Shown here in pieces: positions 1 through 11,900 of a stretch of DNA of 64,000 nucleotides. Within the stretch, counting starts at the first letter, position 1. Every line of letters starts with the position of its first letter. Source of the DNA: Klebsormidium nitens (Eukaryota; Streptophyta; Klebsormidiophyceae; Klebsormidiales; Klebsormidiaceae). The notes below the pieces were generated by a model. The model saw only the letters and a list, made by a program, of their open reading frames with translations. It searched no databases and was not told the origin of the DNA. The DNA lies in contig DF237285.1 in the NCBI GenBank assembly GCA_000708835.1, positions 1 through 64,000 on the forward strand, given 5' to 3'. The position numbers and the translations under genes were made by a program.

Positions 1-700
1 ACATCGGACTCACTGAAGCCGATCCATCCGGGATATTACGGCGTCTTGCAGACAGCCACGCAGTGCGTCGTTAAGACGTAACCACCGCCGTTTCGCTAAC
101 CCGCAGGTCAACGAAATCCTGTCGAGAACGAGGTTAGGCTTAACCAGTCGTAATCGTTACACGGTTGGTGGCGCCGGTGGGGGAGCGGGCGCGACTGTTC
201 CGGCAGTGGGTTCCCATGGCGATGGGTAACCTAGAGATTGCCCAGCACAGGGACACGCTGCGGTACGCCAAGACGAGGAGCGGGGCGTGGAAACCGCAGG
301 TGGTGCAGTACGCAGTAGGGGATTATGTGTACTTACAGCGTGAAATGTTAGACACGCTGGACACGCGGGCAGGGGCGCGGATCTGCGGGTGCGGTCGGTG
401 GCAGGGAACGGGGTTCTGGAGCTGGAGGGGGCGGACGCGCGCACGGTTAGGGTGCACATGGAAAGATGTGCACCCTGTCACCGCGCTGACGTGGACGGGC
501 GGGTCGATCCCCGGGCCGCAGTACCGCCGCCAGACTTCGCCTGTACGCGCTGCAAGAAGGCCAGCGGGGCAGCGCGCATGTTACTGTGTGACGGCTGTGG
601 AGCTGGCTGGCACCTGGAGTGTTTGGCACAGCCGTTGTCAGCTGTGCCAGAAGGCGACTGGTTCTGCGCACGGTGCCAAGGGGGCCAGGAGCGAGCGCTA
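1..700 (+). pseudogene. 3' end of a Ty3/gypsy-like retrotransposon pol gene with a C-terminal PHD finger, frameshifted
   Basis: The frame at 165-380 reads like the C-terminal tail of a Ty3/gypsy integrase, with an AQHRDTLRYAKTR stretch followed by VGDYVYL. Near 380 this homology moves to another frame, which continues with VLELEGADARTVRVH and then a complete C4HC3 PHD finger (CTRC, LLCDGC, WHLEC, WFCARC) at about 530-690. A one-base deletion near 380 is the simplest explanation, so this copy cannot make an intact polyprotein. An integrase tail joined to a PHD finger suggests an element that reads histone marks when choosing targets; this is inference from the domain, not shown here. The stop is at 716-718. 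The first 160 bases hold no continuous frame I can assign and are probably decayed pol as well. Confidence 0.7.
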
Positions 701-718
701 GGGCCAGCAGGCGAGTAG

Positions 719-1500
719 GCAGACCCGCAATCGGAGCAGGCGGTAGTCAGGACTGGCTGGCGGTGGCAGCTAGGAGGGAAGAGCAGGGGGGTGCTCGCGG
801 CAGCGCCACCGGAGTTGAAGCTGGCGCTGGCGGCGGTGGAGCGGCAGTGGTGCAGGCTGGTGCCAGCGCTGGAGCTGCGTGCGGAGGCACTGGCGATGGT
901 GCATTGGTGGACCCAAGCTTGTGACTTGGGCCTAGGAGGGGATGGGCAGTGTGGTTGACATGCTTATGGTTTAGTAGGGTCGAGTCACGCGGTTGCGTGG
1001 CGAGACGAATCAGGCAGGAGATGTGTTGGTGCGACAGCTGTCAGACTGGATGGTGTCATGCCGTATTTATGTCCGGTTGAGTTACTAGTTACTGTTAAGT
1101 CACTGTGTAACTAGAGTGAGGACATAAATGCAGAAATTTAATAAGTGCAGGAGGTTGCACCTAGTCTAGGGACAGGACATGACCACTAGGGAAAGAATGA
1201 AGCTTCATGCTTCATTCTTTCTTCTGTTCATTCAGAGGCTTTGCACTGAGGGTGTTCTACGGTGGTCCCTGAGAGCTTTGCGATGGCGTGAAGGAAGTCT
1301 CATGCAACGGTGTAATGGCGGCATGGTGTGAGTCATGTGCTTTGGTCACACTCATGGTCCTTCTGTGAAGCGTGGACGTGGCGCAGGATATTCACATGGG
1401 CAGTGTGGTTGACATGCTTATGGTTTAGTAGGGTCGAGTCACGCGGTTGCGTGGCGAGACGAATCAGGCAGGAGACTCGTGTTGGTGCGACAGTTTTCTA
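719..1500 (+). mobile_element. Untranslated 3' region and probable LTR of the retroelement
   Basis: Non-coding sequence following the pol remnant. It holds a direct repeat of about 96 bp (942-1037 and 1396-1493, offset 454-456 bp, almost identical) and a 13-bp perfect hairpin at 1191-1221. The second repeat ends in GTTGGTGCGACA, which could be an LTR end in CA, and a TGTGTTGG start at 1022 could be the matching end. The LTR borders are not certain because the matching 5' LTR is outside the window. Confidence 0.5.
942..1493 (+). repeat. Direct repeat pair of about 96 bp within the retroelement 3' region
   Basis: Copies at 942-1037 and 1396-1493 share nearly every base, including GTGGTTGACATGCTTATGG and a run ending in TTGGTGCGACAG. 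One 2-base difference lies near the end. The near-identity implies a recent duplication or a terminal-repeat relationship. Confidence 0.85.
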
Positions 1501-1901
1501 TATCAGTATCGAAACAATCATGTACATTTGCTTCATCCTGTCGCGACAATCATCGTCAAGCTCTTTATATAGCTCTAACCTGTCTGGCAAGTGCGTGGCC
1601 ATGATCCAACTTTGGCCATGCATGATCAACTCGAGGCATGCGAACGGTGAGATACGAGCGAGAGCAACGTAATTAGATTCCGAGTACAGGCTGGGAGACG
1701 GCAATGTATCCAGATCAAGCAATACGACGCCTAGGTACGTAATAATTATCTAGCTACTGTCCGACCATAGCCTGATCCGAATTAGTTTTAATGCACCACG
1801 AACTTACGTACAGTTGATTTCCCACGTCGGACGCTTCCGGCAAGAATAGCGGACCGGACCAGACCTGACCAAAGGCTTTAGCATGTAAATCTGCATAGCG
1901 T
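1500..1901. other. Intergenic sequence, nothing recognised
   Basis: Short frames on both strands have no recognisable protein similarity. Composition becomes less GC-rich here, which fits leaving the retroelement. Confidence 0.5.
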
Positions 1902-2648
1902 CTATGACGGTAGTTCTTCTCTCCTAGGTACAAATATACGATCGTTGACCGCAGATATTATAGTGCAAAAGCAGTTTCGCTGTGTGTTTCCAATGGTTGC
2001 TAATTGTCCGCAGTTGTCAACTCCGGAGAGATATTGAGACAGATAGTGTCCATTGAAATGTCCGGGCCCGCGCACCCAGGACGTGGGGCCATGAGTCCAT
2101 AACTGACGTGGCGAGGGGTCCCTCTTGTCCATCAGCATCAGACGATCGCAGCCGTCGATCCGGATCCAACGGCGTTCGAACTTGCCCAGTTCTACGATGT
2201 CGAAAATGTCGACAGATTCCAAGGGAAATTTCCTTGCCTGTTTCTGTCCCAGGCGAAGGTGCAAGGCGACCTGCGCTACTATGAGAACATGAATTTGGTG
2301 TTCCATGTAGCCCAGGAGAGTCCGAATCACCATGCATTGCTGCGCTTGTTTTGTGATGGTTTCGCTGCCCAGTGCTGGCGGCCCTAGTTTACAGAATGTG
2401 GCCGGTGCTGTGAGTGGAATGTGGGTACCTAGATTAGAAACAAAACTCTGCGTCAAGATGTATTGAAAAAGAAAGAAAGTGCTTGGAAATGTTTGAAGCT
2501 GCTGTATTCGTGACACCTGCAAGGTGCATTTTCCTGGTGAATCAAATTGAGCCAAGAGTGCGGATGCTTCTCTCACGATTCTTGTAAACACTGCAAACGC
2601 TGCCATCAGTGAACCAGAAACATTCAGGTTGCCAGAAGAACCGGACAT
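1902..2648 (-). CDS. Hypothetical protein, 248 codons, weakly supported
   Basis: An open frame of 248 codons starts at ATG 2648 and ends just before the retroelement-side spacer. I do not recognise the product. The middle part (about residues 95-165) looks the most protein-like, with amphipathic stretches such as MEHQIHVLIVAQVALHL. A good GT donor lies inside the frame (CTTGCAG followed by GTGTCA, near 2517), so this could be one or two exons of a spliced gene rather than a single ORF. It is divergent from the b561 gene, whose start lies about 310 bases away. It could also be a chance frame. Confidence 0.3.
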   Translation of the reverse strand: MSGSSGNLNVSGSLMAAFAVFTRIVREASALLAQFDSPGKCTLQVSRIQQLQTFPSTFFLFQYILTQSFVSNLGTHIPLTAPATFCKLGPPALGSETITKQAQQCMVIRTLLGYMEHQIHVLIVAQVALHLRLGQKQARKFPLESVDIFDIVELGKFERRWIRIDGCDRLMLMDKRDPSPRQLWTHGPTSWVRGPGHFNGHYLSQYLSGVDNCGQLATIGNTQRNCFCTIISAVNDRIFVPRREELPS

Positions 2649-2957
2649 ACCAGTGTCTCTAAGCAGGCTCCAAATCGCGTTGAGTGATCAAGTTAGCTCA
2701 TCAACCCACATCATAAAAGATCAAGCACTGACGTAGACCCTCCTGCATTTTCGACTTCCGAATACTCTTGGCGGTGCTCGAACAGCCAGAATACTGATTG
2801 GTGGTTATTTGCACCACCCCCCAATCTCAACATTAAACCTGATCATTTGTTTGGCCCCAGCTGCAAAAGTTTGATTTCAAAGGCCCCGCTTGAAGCCTTC
2901 TCAGTTCACCAAGCTTCCCCTATGGCGCATCCAATGCATCCCGTCCCGGGGCGCACA
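2649..2957. other. Divergent spacer upstream of the DM13/DOMON/b561 gene
   Basis: About 310 bases between the putative minus-strand start at 2648 and ATG 2958. It presumably contains the b561 gene promoter and 5' UTR. In-frame ATGs at 2847, 2922 and 2937 precede 2958; 2958 was chosen because a clean hydrophobic signal segment follows it directly. No confident core promoter motif was seen. Confidence 0.4.
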
Positions 2958-5900
2958 ATGTGTCAAGTCCTGCAGATCATGCTCCTGGCCGTTCTACTTG
3001 ACACAAAAGTGGTGAAAGTTGCCGCAGTCTGCAACCGGAGCCACCCGCTGGTGGGGTTTCAGGGACCGCTCAGCTCCAGGGAGCACGGGGTTGGCGGTCT
3101 GATCACGATCATCGACGACTGCACTTTTGTGGCCCAGAGGTTCAACTATGATGGCCAGGTGGGCTTTTCACTAGGTTATTGCCCATCACATTTTCTCTGC
3201 GTAAAACCTTGTTTGCAGGTCTCATAGGCTGTCTCCTTGTTATGCTTTGCAGTCCTTAAGCTTGAGGTCCCAGGATTTGAAACAGACGGGACGTTTGTTG
3301 CAAGAACGTGATTTGGGACTACAACGGCCTATGACGACACTCGCCCATGACGAACTTGTATGTGCCCCAAAACGCCCCAAGTCGGATCTCTGAAGCTGTT
3401 ACCTTGAAGACCAAGGTTTTGCGGGTTGTTTGCAGCGTTTTGATATCTGTTTTTTAAAGGGGCTAAGCTGGAAAGCTACAGCGCAGTTGATTACAGGAAA
3501 CACGGTGCAAGCTAGAGTGTATCGAAGCTCTGCAACAGAACCAGGCGACACTCCGCCCTTTTACAGCGGAATATAATTTTAAGCTACTTCTCAAAACTTT
3601 GCTTCATTCCTGAATGTATTGAGGTGTGTCACATCATTCTGCTACCTTACAATGCACAAAATCCTTTCCACCACAAGGAACTCAAGCGCACCTGTTTCCT
3701 CAAAGTCCATCTGAAGTAATATTCGCATGAGCCATAAGCGCAAGTTTTTTTCCATCAGGCGCCGGCGGCTTATTGGTGGGCAGCCCCCGGGGCGTCCGAC
3801 ACGACCCTGACGCTGCGCCGGACGGGTTTCGCAATCAGCGAAGAACTGCCGAGAGAGAGACAGAGACAGGCAAGTCGGACAGTGGCGAGGTGATTGGTGG
3901 AACGTCCAAAATGGTCGCAACGCGATCATACTGTCTCCATTCGCCCGAAGAGTATTTCAGATCGTCAAGGGCCCAATCATTAGATGCGAAATGTACAGCT
4001 CTGTTCATCAGTTTCTCTAGGAGCTTGGTGCTATCGGCTCCTTTCATCAAAACTTGGGAAACGTGTCTGGCAAAATGCTTCCCTCGTATGAATTTAAGAT
4101 CCTTGCAAAGAAGCAAAGAAAGGGATCGAAGTAAAACGGAAGAGACATAATCAACTCTTTTTTCTTTCCTTTGCAGACAACCCTTGTTCAGACGCTCCCT
4201 GAGAGCATCACATGGAACAACATCGGAGTGCTCTCCGTCTGGTGCGTCGATTTCAACGCGAACTTTGGAAGTGTGGTGCTCCGGATCCCTGCCCCAGACG
4301 CTGCGTCGTCCCCTCAAGTAGAAGCAGTACGGCAAGCAGTGGGGCTGACTGAGCTTCCGACAACCGGTTCTACTTTGGCGGCTCCCACGACAAACGCCAC
4401 TGTATCAGGTTATATTCCTATTCCTAACTGCCCTTTTGTTGGCCTAGGAAGTAATCTAGGAACTGATCGCCTCTGAGAGAGCCGGAAGCAAGCTGAATCT
4501 GGGTCACTCGGAATAAAAGAACGTCATCATCTTCGCAGAAAGGAGGGTGTACGACGCAGTTTCAGCGTTGAGAGTTCATCCTTCTCCTTAAGTCGTGGCT
4601 AGATTCGACTTCTAAAGAGCGATCCATGTCCGCTACCCCAGGAAAGAAAAGGTTCATCGATCAATCCTCTATCGAATCACAGGACTGCGACTGACACCAA
4701 CTTTGCTTTACGTCCAGTAGCTTGAGTCAGACGCTCCGACCGTCTCTACTCCATCCGAACAAGTTTCACTTCGTCTCCATCTAGGATCCCTTTTTCGCTC
4801 ACGTCTTGATCCCAGGAATGCCGCGGACCTTCCCTCCTTCCCCCTTTTTAAGCCCTGACAGAAGTAACCTGACGATCTGGGGAACGTTTCAATCGTTCTC
4901 TAGAATAGGTAAAGTAAGCTCAAGTTATAGTAGTGGGACGGGTCGGGTTAGCATGGTGATTAGGCTGGGTACGAGTGCGGAGCGGGTGATTACTTGGGTC
5001 ATATTTTAGTGTTAGCTTCGTTCTTACTGTAACTTGAGCTCACTAAACCTATTCTAGAAAAGTATCCTCCTTACCCCTTTCCAAGCTTTGACAGAAGCAA
5101 CCTGACAATCTAGTGACACGTGTTTCCTTCTCCCTGTGCCAGGTGCCCCCGTCATGAACGCGTCAGCGGCGTGCGGCACTTCGTCGCCATTTGTGGGTTA
5201 CCAAGCCCAGCTGAGCACCATCTTCCATGACGTGGCGGGACTGCTCACGGTAATCGACGACTGCACGCTCGTCGTCCAGAACTTCACGTGAGTGTCAAGT
5301 CACAGGGTGTTCCGGCCAAAACCCTCACGCAAGTGTCAAGTGCGAGGGCTTTCCGGCAGTGTCAAGTTAGAGGGTTTTCCGGCTTGAAACTTTACGTGAG
5401 AGTCAACTTAGAGGCTCACGCCGGGAGTGTCAAGATAGAAGGTTTTCCAGCCAAACCTTCATGTGAGTGTCAATCTAGAGACTTTTCTGGCCAAAACTTC
5501 ACCGTGACTGTCAACTTGGAGGGTTTTTCGGCCAAAACCTCATGTGATTGTCAGATCAGAGGGTAACTGTCCGGCCAAAATTCCGCGTGAGTCTCGTTCA
5601 GGGGGTTCTCCGTCCAAATCTTTGTATGAGACTTCTTTCAGGGGGTGTTCCGTCCTCCGGAATGCCTCCATTGAAACCCGTCCTTTGATAAGCTCGGCAT
5701 ATCCATCGCCCTTAAGGAGCATGGAAAACCTTTCCTTCTTTGACAATCAGCTCGGGATAATCACTTTCTTTTCATAAGCTTGGCATATTGAACCGTCCTC
5801 CGAGAAGCTTGCAAGACATTTCCGTGCTTCAATCTGCTTGCTGGCTCGAGGGTTGCACATTGAGAACGTGTAGACTGGTTGGCGCGCCTTGTCTTGAGGC

Positions 5901-8900
5901 TTGCGACCAAGGGACGTCGACAAACCAAGTACAGTCCAATCAAAGATTGTGCTTGCGCGATTCAAACTCGCCTGCTTTGGTCTTGTCTCCACCGATACGG
6001 GCTGCCCGTCAGGAAAAAGGACACTGCAAAAGGTTGGGCTTCAACAAGTCGCTCGGACGATCCTTTGAAACCCAAGCCGTGCAAGAATTTGAAGGGAGTT
6101 GCTCAACTCAGTTTGATTGGATGTCTCCATAACTGCTGACCCTCGATATCTGCCCGTTATGGCAGAACCCGAGGTTAACGGTCAAACCCTCCATTCCAGG
6201 TTCGACGGGATCAGTGCCCCGGCCACCTATTTCCGGGGCGCCCGTGGTCCTTCGCGAGACGTCAGTTTAAATCTGGTCCATATGTCTTGACCCGACACGG
6301 TTAACGATCAAGCCCGTTTCGTTCCAGGTTCGACGGGAGTGCCCCAGCCACTTATTTCTGGGACGCTCTAGACTCTTCTCAGGACGCAATCTTGATGTTC
6401 GGTCCTTAATAAACCGGAGGGTTAACGATCAAACCCGTGTCGTTCCAGGTTCGACGGGAGTGCCCCGGCCACATATTTCTGGGGCGCCCCCGGCTCCTCC
6501 CAGGACCCCATCAGCCTGCGTGCCCCCCGCGGGTTCCGCTTAACCGACCAGCGGTTGACCCGTTCTGAGTCGGTGACCGTCCAGGTTAACCTCAAAGACA
6601 ACCTGACATTTGCCGGGTCAGGGATTGGCGTGGTTTCCGTGTGGTGTGAAGAGGCAACGGCCAACTTGGGGAGTGTCGCATTGCAGCCTGCCGCCCCTGG
6701 TGAGAATAAGCTCCTTCCCAGTAGCAATGCATTTTTGGGTGAACATCAAATCACTTCGGGTGAACGGGAGCCTTCTTGTGCAATATGATTTGGAAAGAAC
6801 GGTCATTCCCAGCGGAAGTGAGGGCTTCAATTGGTACATTGTGTTTCGATGAGGTGTCACCCCAATGAGTATACGCTCTCATTGAAAAGAACACCGCATG
6901 GAGTAAAAGTGCTTGTCGAAAACAGCCCAAGCTTTATATTGCTTCCTTTGAGCCACAATCTGGTCTCACAAAACCGTTCCGCATTGGAAACGTCCCTCAC
7001 GGTGAATCCGGTCCTCTCCTCGTTTGCTGCATTGAAGAAAAGTACTCAAGGGTCTACTCTTCCCATTTTAACAATCTCACAACCGGTTGCTCAGTCGGAC
7101 TTGAATCAGACCCCTTACCTAGACAGATTAAGAGGGAAGGAGCCTTCAACTGTCTACATAATGCTGGTGCGCGCCTTTAGATCTCTCCGAAACCTTCTTC
7201 AGGCGCTGCAAAGTCCGCTCTTCCTCCGTTGATAAAAAGGCCTGGACAACCTGCAGAGAGCACAACGCGAGAAATATTCTTTCATTTTCAGGCGCTGCCG
7301 ATTCCGCCCCCGTTGCGATGGCCCGCCTGGCTGGAAAGATGGGGCTCCAGATCGGAACTCCACGAGCCGTTCCGTCCGCTTCCGTTGCTCCGGCTCCGGC
7401 CCCTTCCGCCGGAACCACACTCCTGGACGGCTTCCAGAACTGCGAGACGCTCGCGAGTGGGCGTTTTAACCTGTGAGTAGACGTCCTTTGCGTCTAAGCC
7501 GAACGGTTTCGCAAACCACTACTTCCCACAACGATTCATTCAACGATGTTTTCCATTTGGAACTGAAAAATGCTGGATCGATAGCTTTTAAATCCAGCCG
7601 CGTTCTGTCACTGTTCGTTTCCACAATTTCGAAACCTCCCATCCTTTTGGGGCGTCGGGACAGGTCCTTATTTCTCTGCATAGCCTATACTGCTTTCGAA
7701 GAGTTCCAAACGCGGGTGCAAACTGATTATGTCCTGAATTCTGCACGGGATTGTGCGCAACTCAAGCTCCTCTCCGCCTACTGAGAACAGAACGTGCTCA
7801 CAAAGGATTACGATGGATTTGAGGTTTACAGCGACCTGTTCGCTTTAGCGGTACGGACGTCCGACGTTGTCCAACGAAGACAAGCCGTGTTTTTGAAGCC
7901 CCTATGTTCTAGTCAGCCCCAATCTTTCTTCAAATCAGCCTTATTCTCGTCAACAGCAGCCCCAGCCATTTGAGGATCAGCCCCATATGCTCAAAAGTAG
8001 GCCCGGACCTAACCAAAGCTGCCCCAGTCTATTCACATAAGCCCCGGTCCCGTTGAAACCAGCCCCTCACTTGTTCAATCATCCACATCCATGTTGAAAG
8101 AAGCGCCGGTTCGGCCGAAACCAGCCGCCTCGCGTTTATACGCACCACCCTTTCCCCGCAGCTACTGGACGCTCGACAACGCCACGTCATCCGTGACGTA
8201 CGCCCTCGAGGGCGCCTTCGCGCCAGGCAGCTGGATGGGCTTCGGCTTCGCCTCCCCCAACGCGACACGTGTCCAGATGGTGGGCGCTGACGTCACCGTC
8301 GCGTCAGCCGGCACGATCGGCGGCATGGACGGGGGTTTCGCCCAGGACTATTTCCTGACCGCCCAAGTGCAGTGCAATTTTCAGTCGGGGCAGTCCACCG
8401 GGGTGTGCCCCGACCAGGGGCTCGGAGGGGGGGATCCCTCGCTGAACAACGTGCAGCTGCTGGGTTACGAGGTGGATAGCGGAGTGACCACAGTGCTTTA
8501 CCGGTGAGTAAAAACGTGGTTAAGGAGTGCGGTGCTTTGATGAGAGATTGACGACAGGCTCCACTTTCTTTCCTCAGCAGGATTGCTTGCTTTTCCAATC
8601 CATGCATCGTTTCCAAACCTGATTGACCTCTGATCGGGCTTCCCGCTTTATCGAGGAGTCAGTCTTTCGCATGGGTCGTTAGCATTGAGCATTAAGCCGC
8701 ATCTGATTCAGACGTTGTCTTTTCTTCATCTTTCCTGTGTGTACAAGTCTTTCATTCCCTGTATCCTTTTGTGAGTCGCTTGCTGATTGCGAGATTGCAA
8801 ACCCTGTCATTGAGACTTTCTGAAAATGCATGCGCAGGCGGCCGCTGAGCACAAGTGACACGCGGTTTGACCACAACCTGACAGCTGTCCAAAACCGGAT

Positions 8901-11900
8901 TGCCATCTTTGCCGCGGGGCCCCTCTCCGAAGCCTCCACGCTCGCGCTTCCGATTCCGCTCTACCATGAGAACCGGCAGGGTTACGTTAACTCGGGCCTG
9001 GTTATCAACTTGGCGAGGCCCGGAGTGCTGAACTGCACGCGGCTGGCAGGGAGCACTGCACCTGCCCCGGTTGAGGCAAAGGTTCCGGTGGGGGTTATCC
9101 AAGGTGGGTTTGCGTTTAACCGGTACAGTACTATAATCCCAGCGAAGTTAGCGAGCTTATGAGCGTTTTCGAATCAACTTAGAAGTAAGTGGACTCCTTA
9201 CGAGTTTTGAAACTTATGAAGGGTGCAGTCCTTAAGGCTTGCCATCGAACAGTAGTCGCCCCTTGTCAGTCGTCTTCTCCCTTTTGCAGCCGCAAACGAC
9301 GTTGATGCAATTGCTCTGGTAGCAGCAGACGTACTATTTGAATAGTAATCGCTGCTTTGGGCTGACCGCAAGCGACTACTTGAGCATCGTGATCAGAACT
9401 ATTTGCGTGCTGGCTCAAAACTGACGTCTGTTCGCATAGCTCAGAAGCGGCCCCACCTGGTATCACCGCAAAATTTTAGGCTCCTCAATTATGACCGTGC
9501 AAGTCCCGCTTCTTCTGACGTCATCAACCTTAAGTGCGCTGCACTTCGAATATTTGACGTGCTGAGCCAAACGCCAATGACTCGGCTCCCGTTTGCGACC
9601 GTGCAAGTCGACCTTCCTGTAATGTCACCATCGCATCATTAAATTGACACTGCACTTCCCGATTGTGACTCAAGTCTGTTCTCAGGTGCCACTGTCCTCA
9701 ACATCACCACCGGGCTCAACCCAAACTACCCCAACTCACTTCTTCTGACGTCAGCATCGCATCATAATGTCGACACTGCACTTTCGCGATCTGACTTACG
9801 TCATTCTCAGGTGCCACTGTCCTCAACATCACCACCGGGCTCAACCCGAACTACCCCAACCCGCCCGCATGGGGGATCAGCTTGTACATCAACGGGAAAG
9901 AGTCGCCCGTCCTAGTTGTCGTCCGGGGGGTGGAGTACACGTTCAACATCATGGCGACCGAGGAACACCCCGTCTACATCACAGGCATGCTTTTCTGATT
10001 TTCTCGCTCCTAGTTCTTTGTTTCTGCATAAGCCGACCGGATATATCGCCCTTTAGAAGGTTTGGGCTTCTTGATTGCTGTTCTTGCCAACGTTCTGAAA
10101 AGAACTTTGATGAGGATTTGAAAGAGCATTCAGTACGGTTACAGGCAGGGCTCCTTCTGGGTAGAGCATCGTTGGCGAGAAAAGACCTTTTGCCGGCGTT
10201 TGATTTGAAAGATTCTTCCGGGGCTTAGGAGGACAGCGTAGGCTTGCACATAGCAACGGCTCATAGTCAAGTGCGTTGTCAGACAAGAAGCGACGATATT
10301 GATCCGGCCTTCCTCACAACATCGATTCATTGCTCCCAATTCCTGCTGAAGTAGAAACATGCTCTGAATGTCTCCCGCTATCATTATTTCAAGAATTCTA
10401 GTGCGAGGCCTTGCCGTAACTGCCTCAGAAAGAAATTTTACGGGCCTAACGGAGGTTCTGCGTGCTTCTCCGCGCAGACGATGTCACCGGAGGAACGGCG
10501 AACACGCTAGAGACAATCTACGCTGGCGGGCTCTTCTCGTATGGAAACGAGACGGCGCCATATACTTTCAAGTGGACACCGAACGCTACTGTCCCCTCGA
10601 CGCTCTATTATCAGGTGCGACAAGCTCTTTCCGTTTGACATTCAGATCTTGGTCAGCTAAGACGGGCCTCGTGATGTTAGGTTATTGGGTACTTCCAAAC
10701 GCATCTATTCGCAAAGAGAGCGTCGCGTCAATCAGATCTGCTGTGATGGCTAACATCTCCTGGTGCAAATGAAGGATTGATCCAGCGAAAGAGCATGAGC
10801 CGAGAGGTCTAATAGCTACGGATGGTTGAAAGAATGTTGATGGTAACATTAGTATCATACATACTGCAAATATTTCCAATATTTCGACCGGTCAACTTCG
10901 TCTTACACCTCAAGCAATCCGTTTCGATACTTCGCGTTTGAAGAAGTTGAAACATAATCCCCTTCGGGGCCTTGCAGTGCTTCGTCCACCAGAAACTAGG
11001 GTGGAAGATCCAAGTCCAAGATACGAACGCCACGGTTGCCGATCCTTCGACCGTTGCCGCCGGCAGCAGCGCCGCCGTTACCGCCCCGACCAACGCCTCA
11101 GCCTGCCCTCCCGTCCCCTTCAAATCCAACGTCCTCAATTTCGCCACGTGTACGACCTTCCCCGGCGGAGGACAGCTGTCGTGGACTCTCAGCGAGAGCA
11201 ACTTCCTGCGAGCGGCGTACTCTTTACAGGTAGATCGCCGGCTTAAAGTGCTTCGAGACCGTCCGATGGTGGCAGGCACTGCCCTGTTGGGTCATATCTG
11301 CCGTCCGATCGACAAGCTTTCAGGGCCTCTTCAACTCCAACACCAGATTTTTGCGGTCCCGCTCTTGTCCTCCTAAGGATTCCAGACTCCGCCCTTGAAT
11401 AGAGTTTCAGTAAATGCAGAGCATCCTTTGCGCAATTGCTGCTATCTCTAAAATAGAGCGATCTGCCTGTTCACAGCACGACGGGTGGATCGGTTTCGGA
11501 CTATCGCCGTTGGGCCAAATGGTGGGCTCGTCCGCGGTGGTCGGGTTCCGCGCGCCCAACGGAACTGCGCTCGCGAGCACGTACTACCTGAGCGCGCAGA
11601 CGGAGGCCGGGGTGAGACGGAGCCGGATTTGACGCTCTTATGCCTATCGTTTCTCTCAATACCGTTTGTCTCATTTCGGCTAATTTGGCGTGTGTATTGT
11701 GTGAAGACTGGGCAATCTAGGCGACAGAAGAAATGAGGTTTTGAGTAATACCCGCTGCTTGGGCTTGAAGTATCGGTTTTGCGCTTCTCGTGAAATCCAG
11801 AAAATTGACTGTATATTCAGGTCCTTCGCTGTGCTTTAAGTTGGAAGACATACAGACATTGTAGAACGGCTTCAAACAGTTGAGGGGACAAGATACCTGC

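Noticed and set aside
1498-1722. Small minus-strand frame after the retroelement
   Set aside because: No protein-like features beyond chance and no splice context.
3773-4335. Overlapping frames on both strands around b561 exons 2-3
   Set aside because: The correct frame is the short exon 3759-3869 followed by 4177-4408; the longer frames read through intron 2.
5278-5665. CRISPR-like array of ~40-bp units
   Set aside because: Units are contiguous and diverge gradually with no unique spacers; the host is eukaryotic and the array begins at a splice donor. It is a minisatellite.
7911-8072. Possible regulatory array of CAGCCCC
   Set aside because: Irregular spacing inside an intron close to a pyrimidine tract; not strong enough for a regulatory claim.
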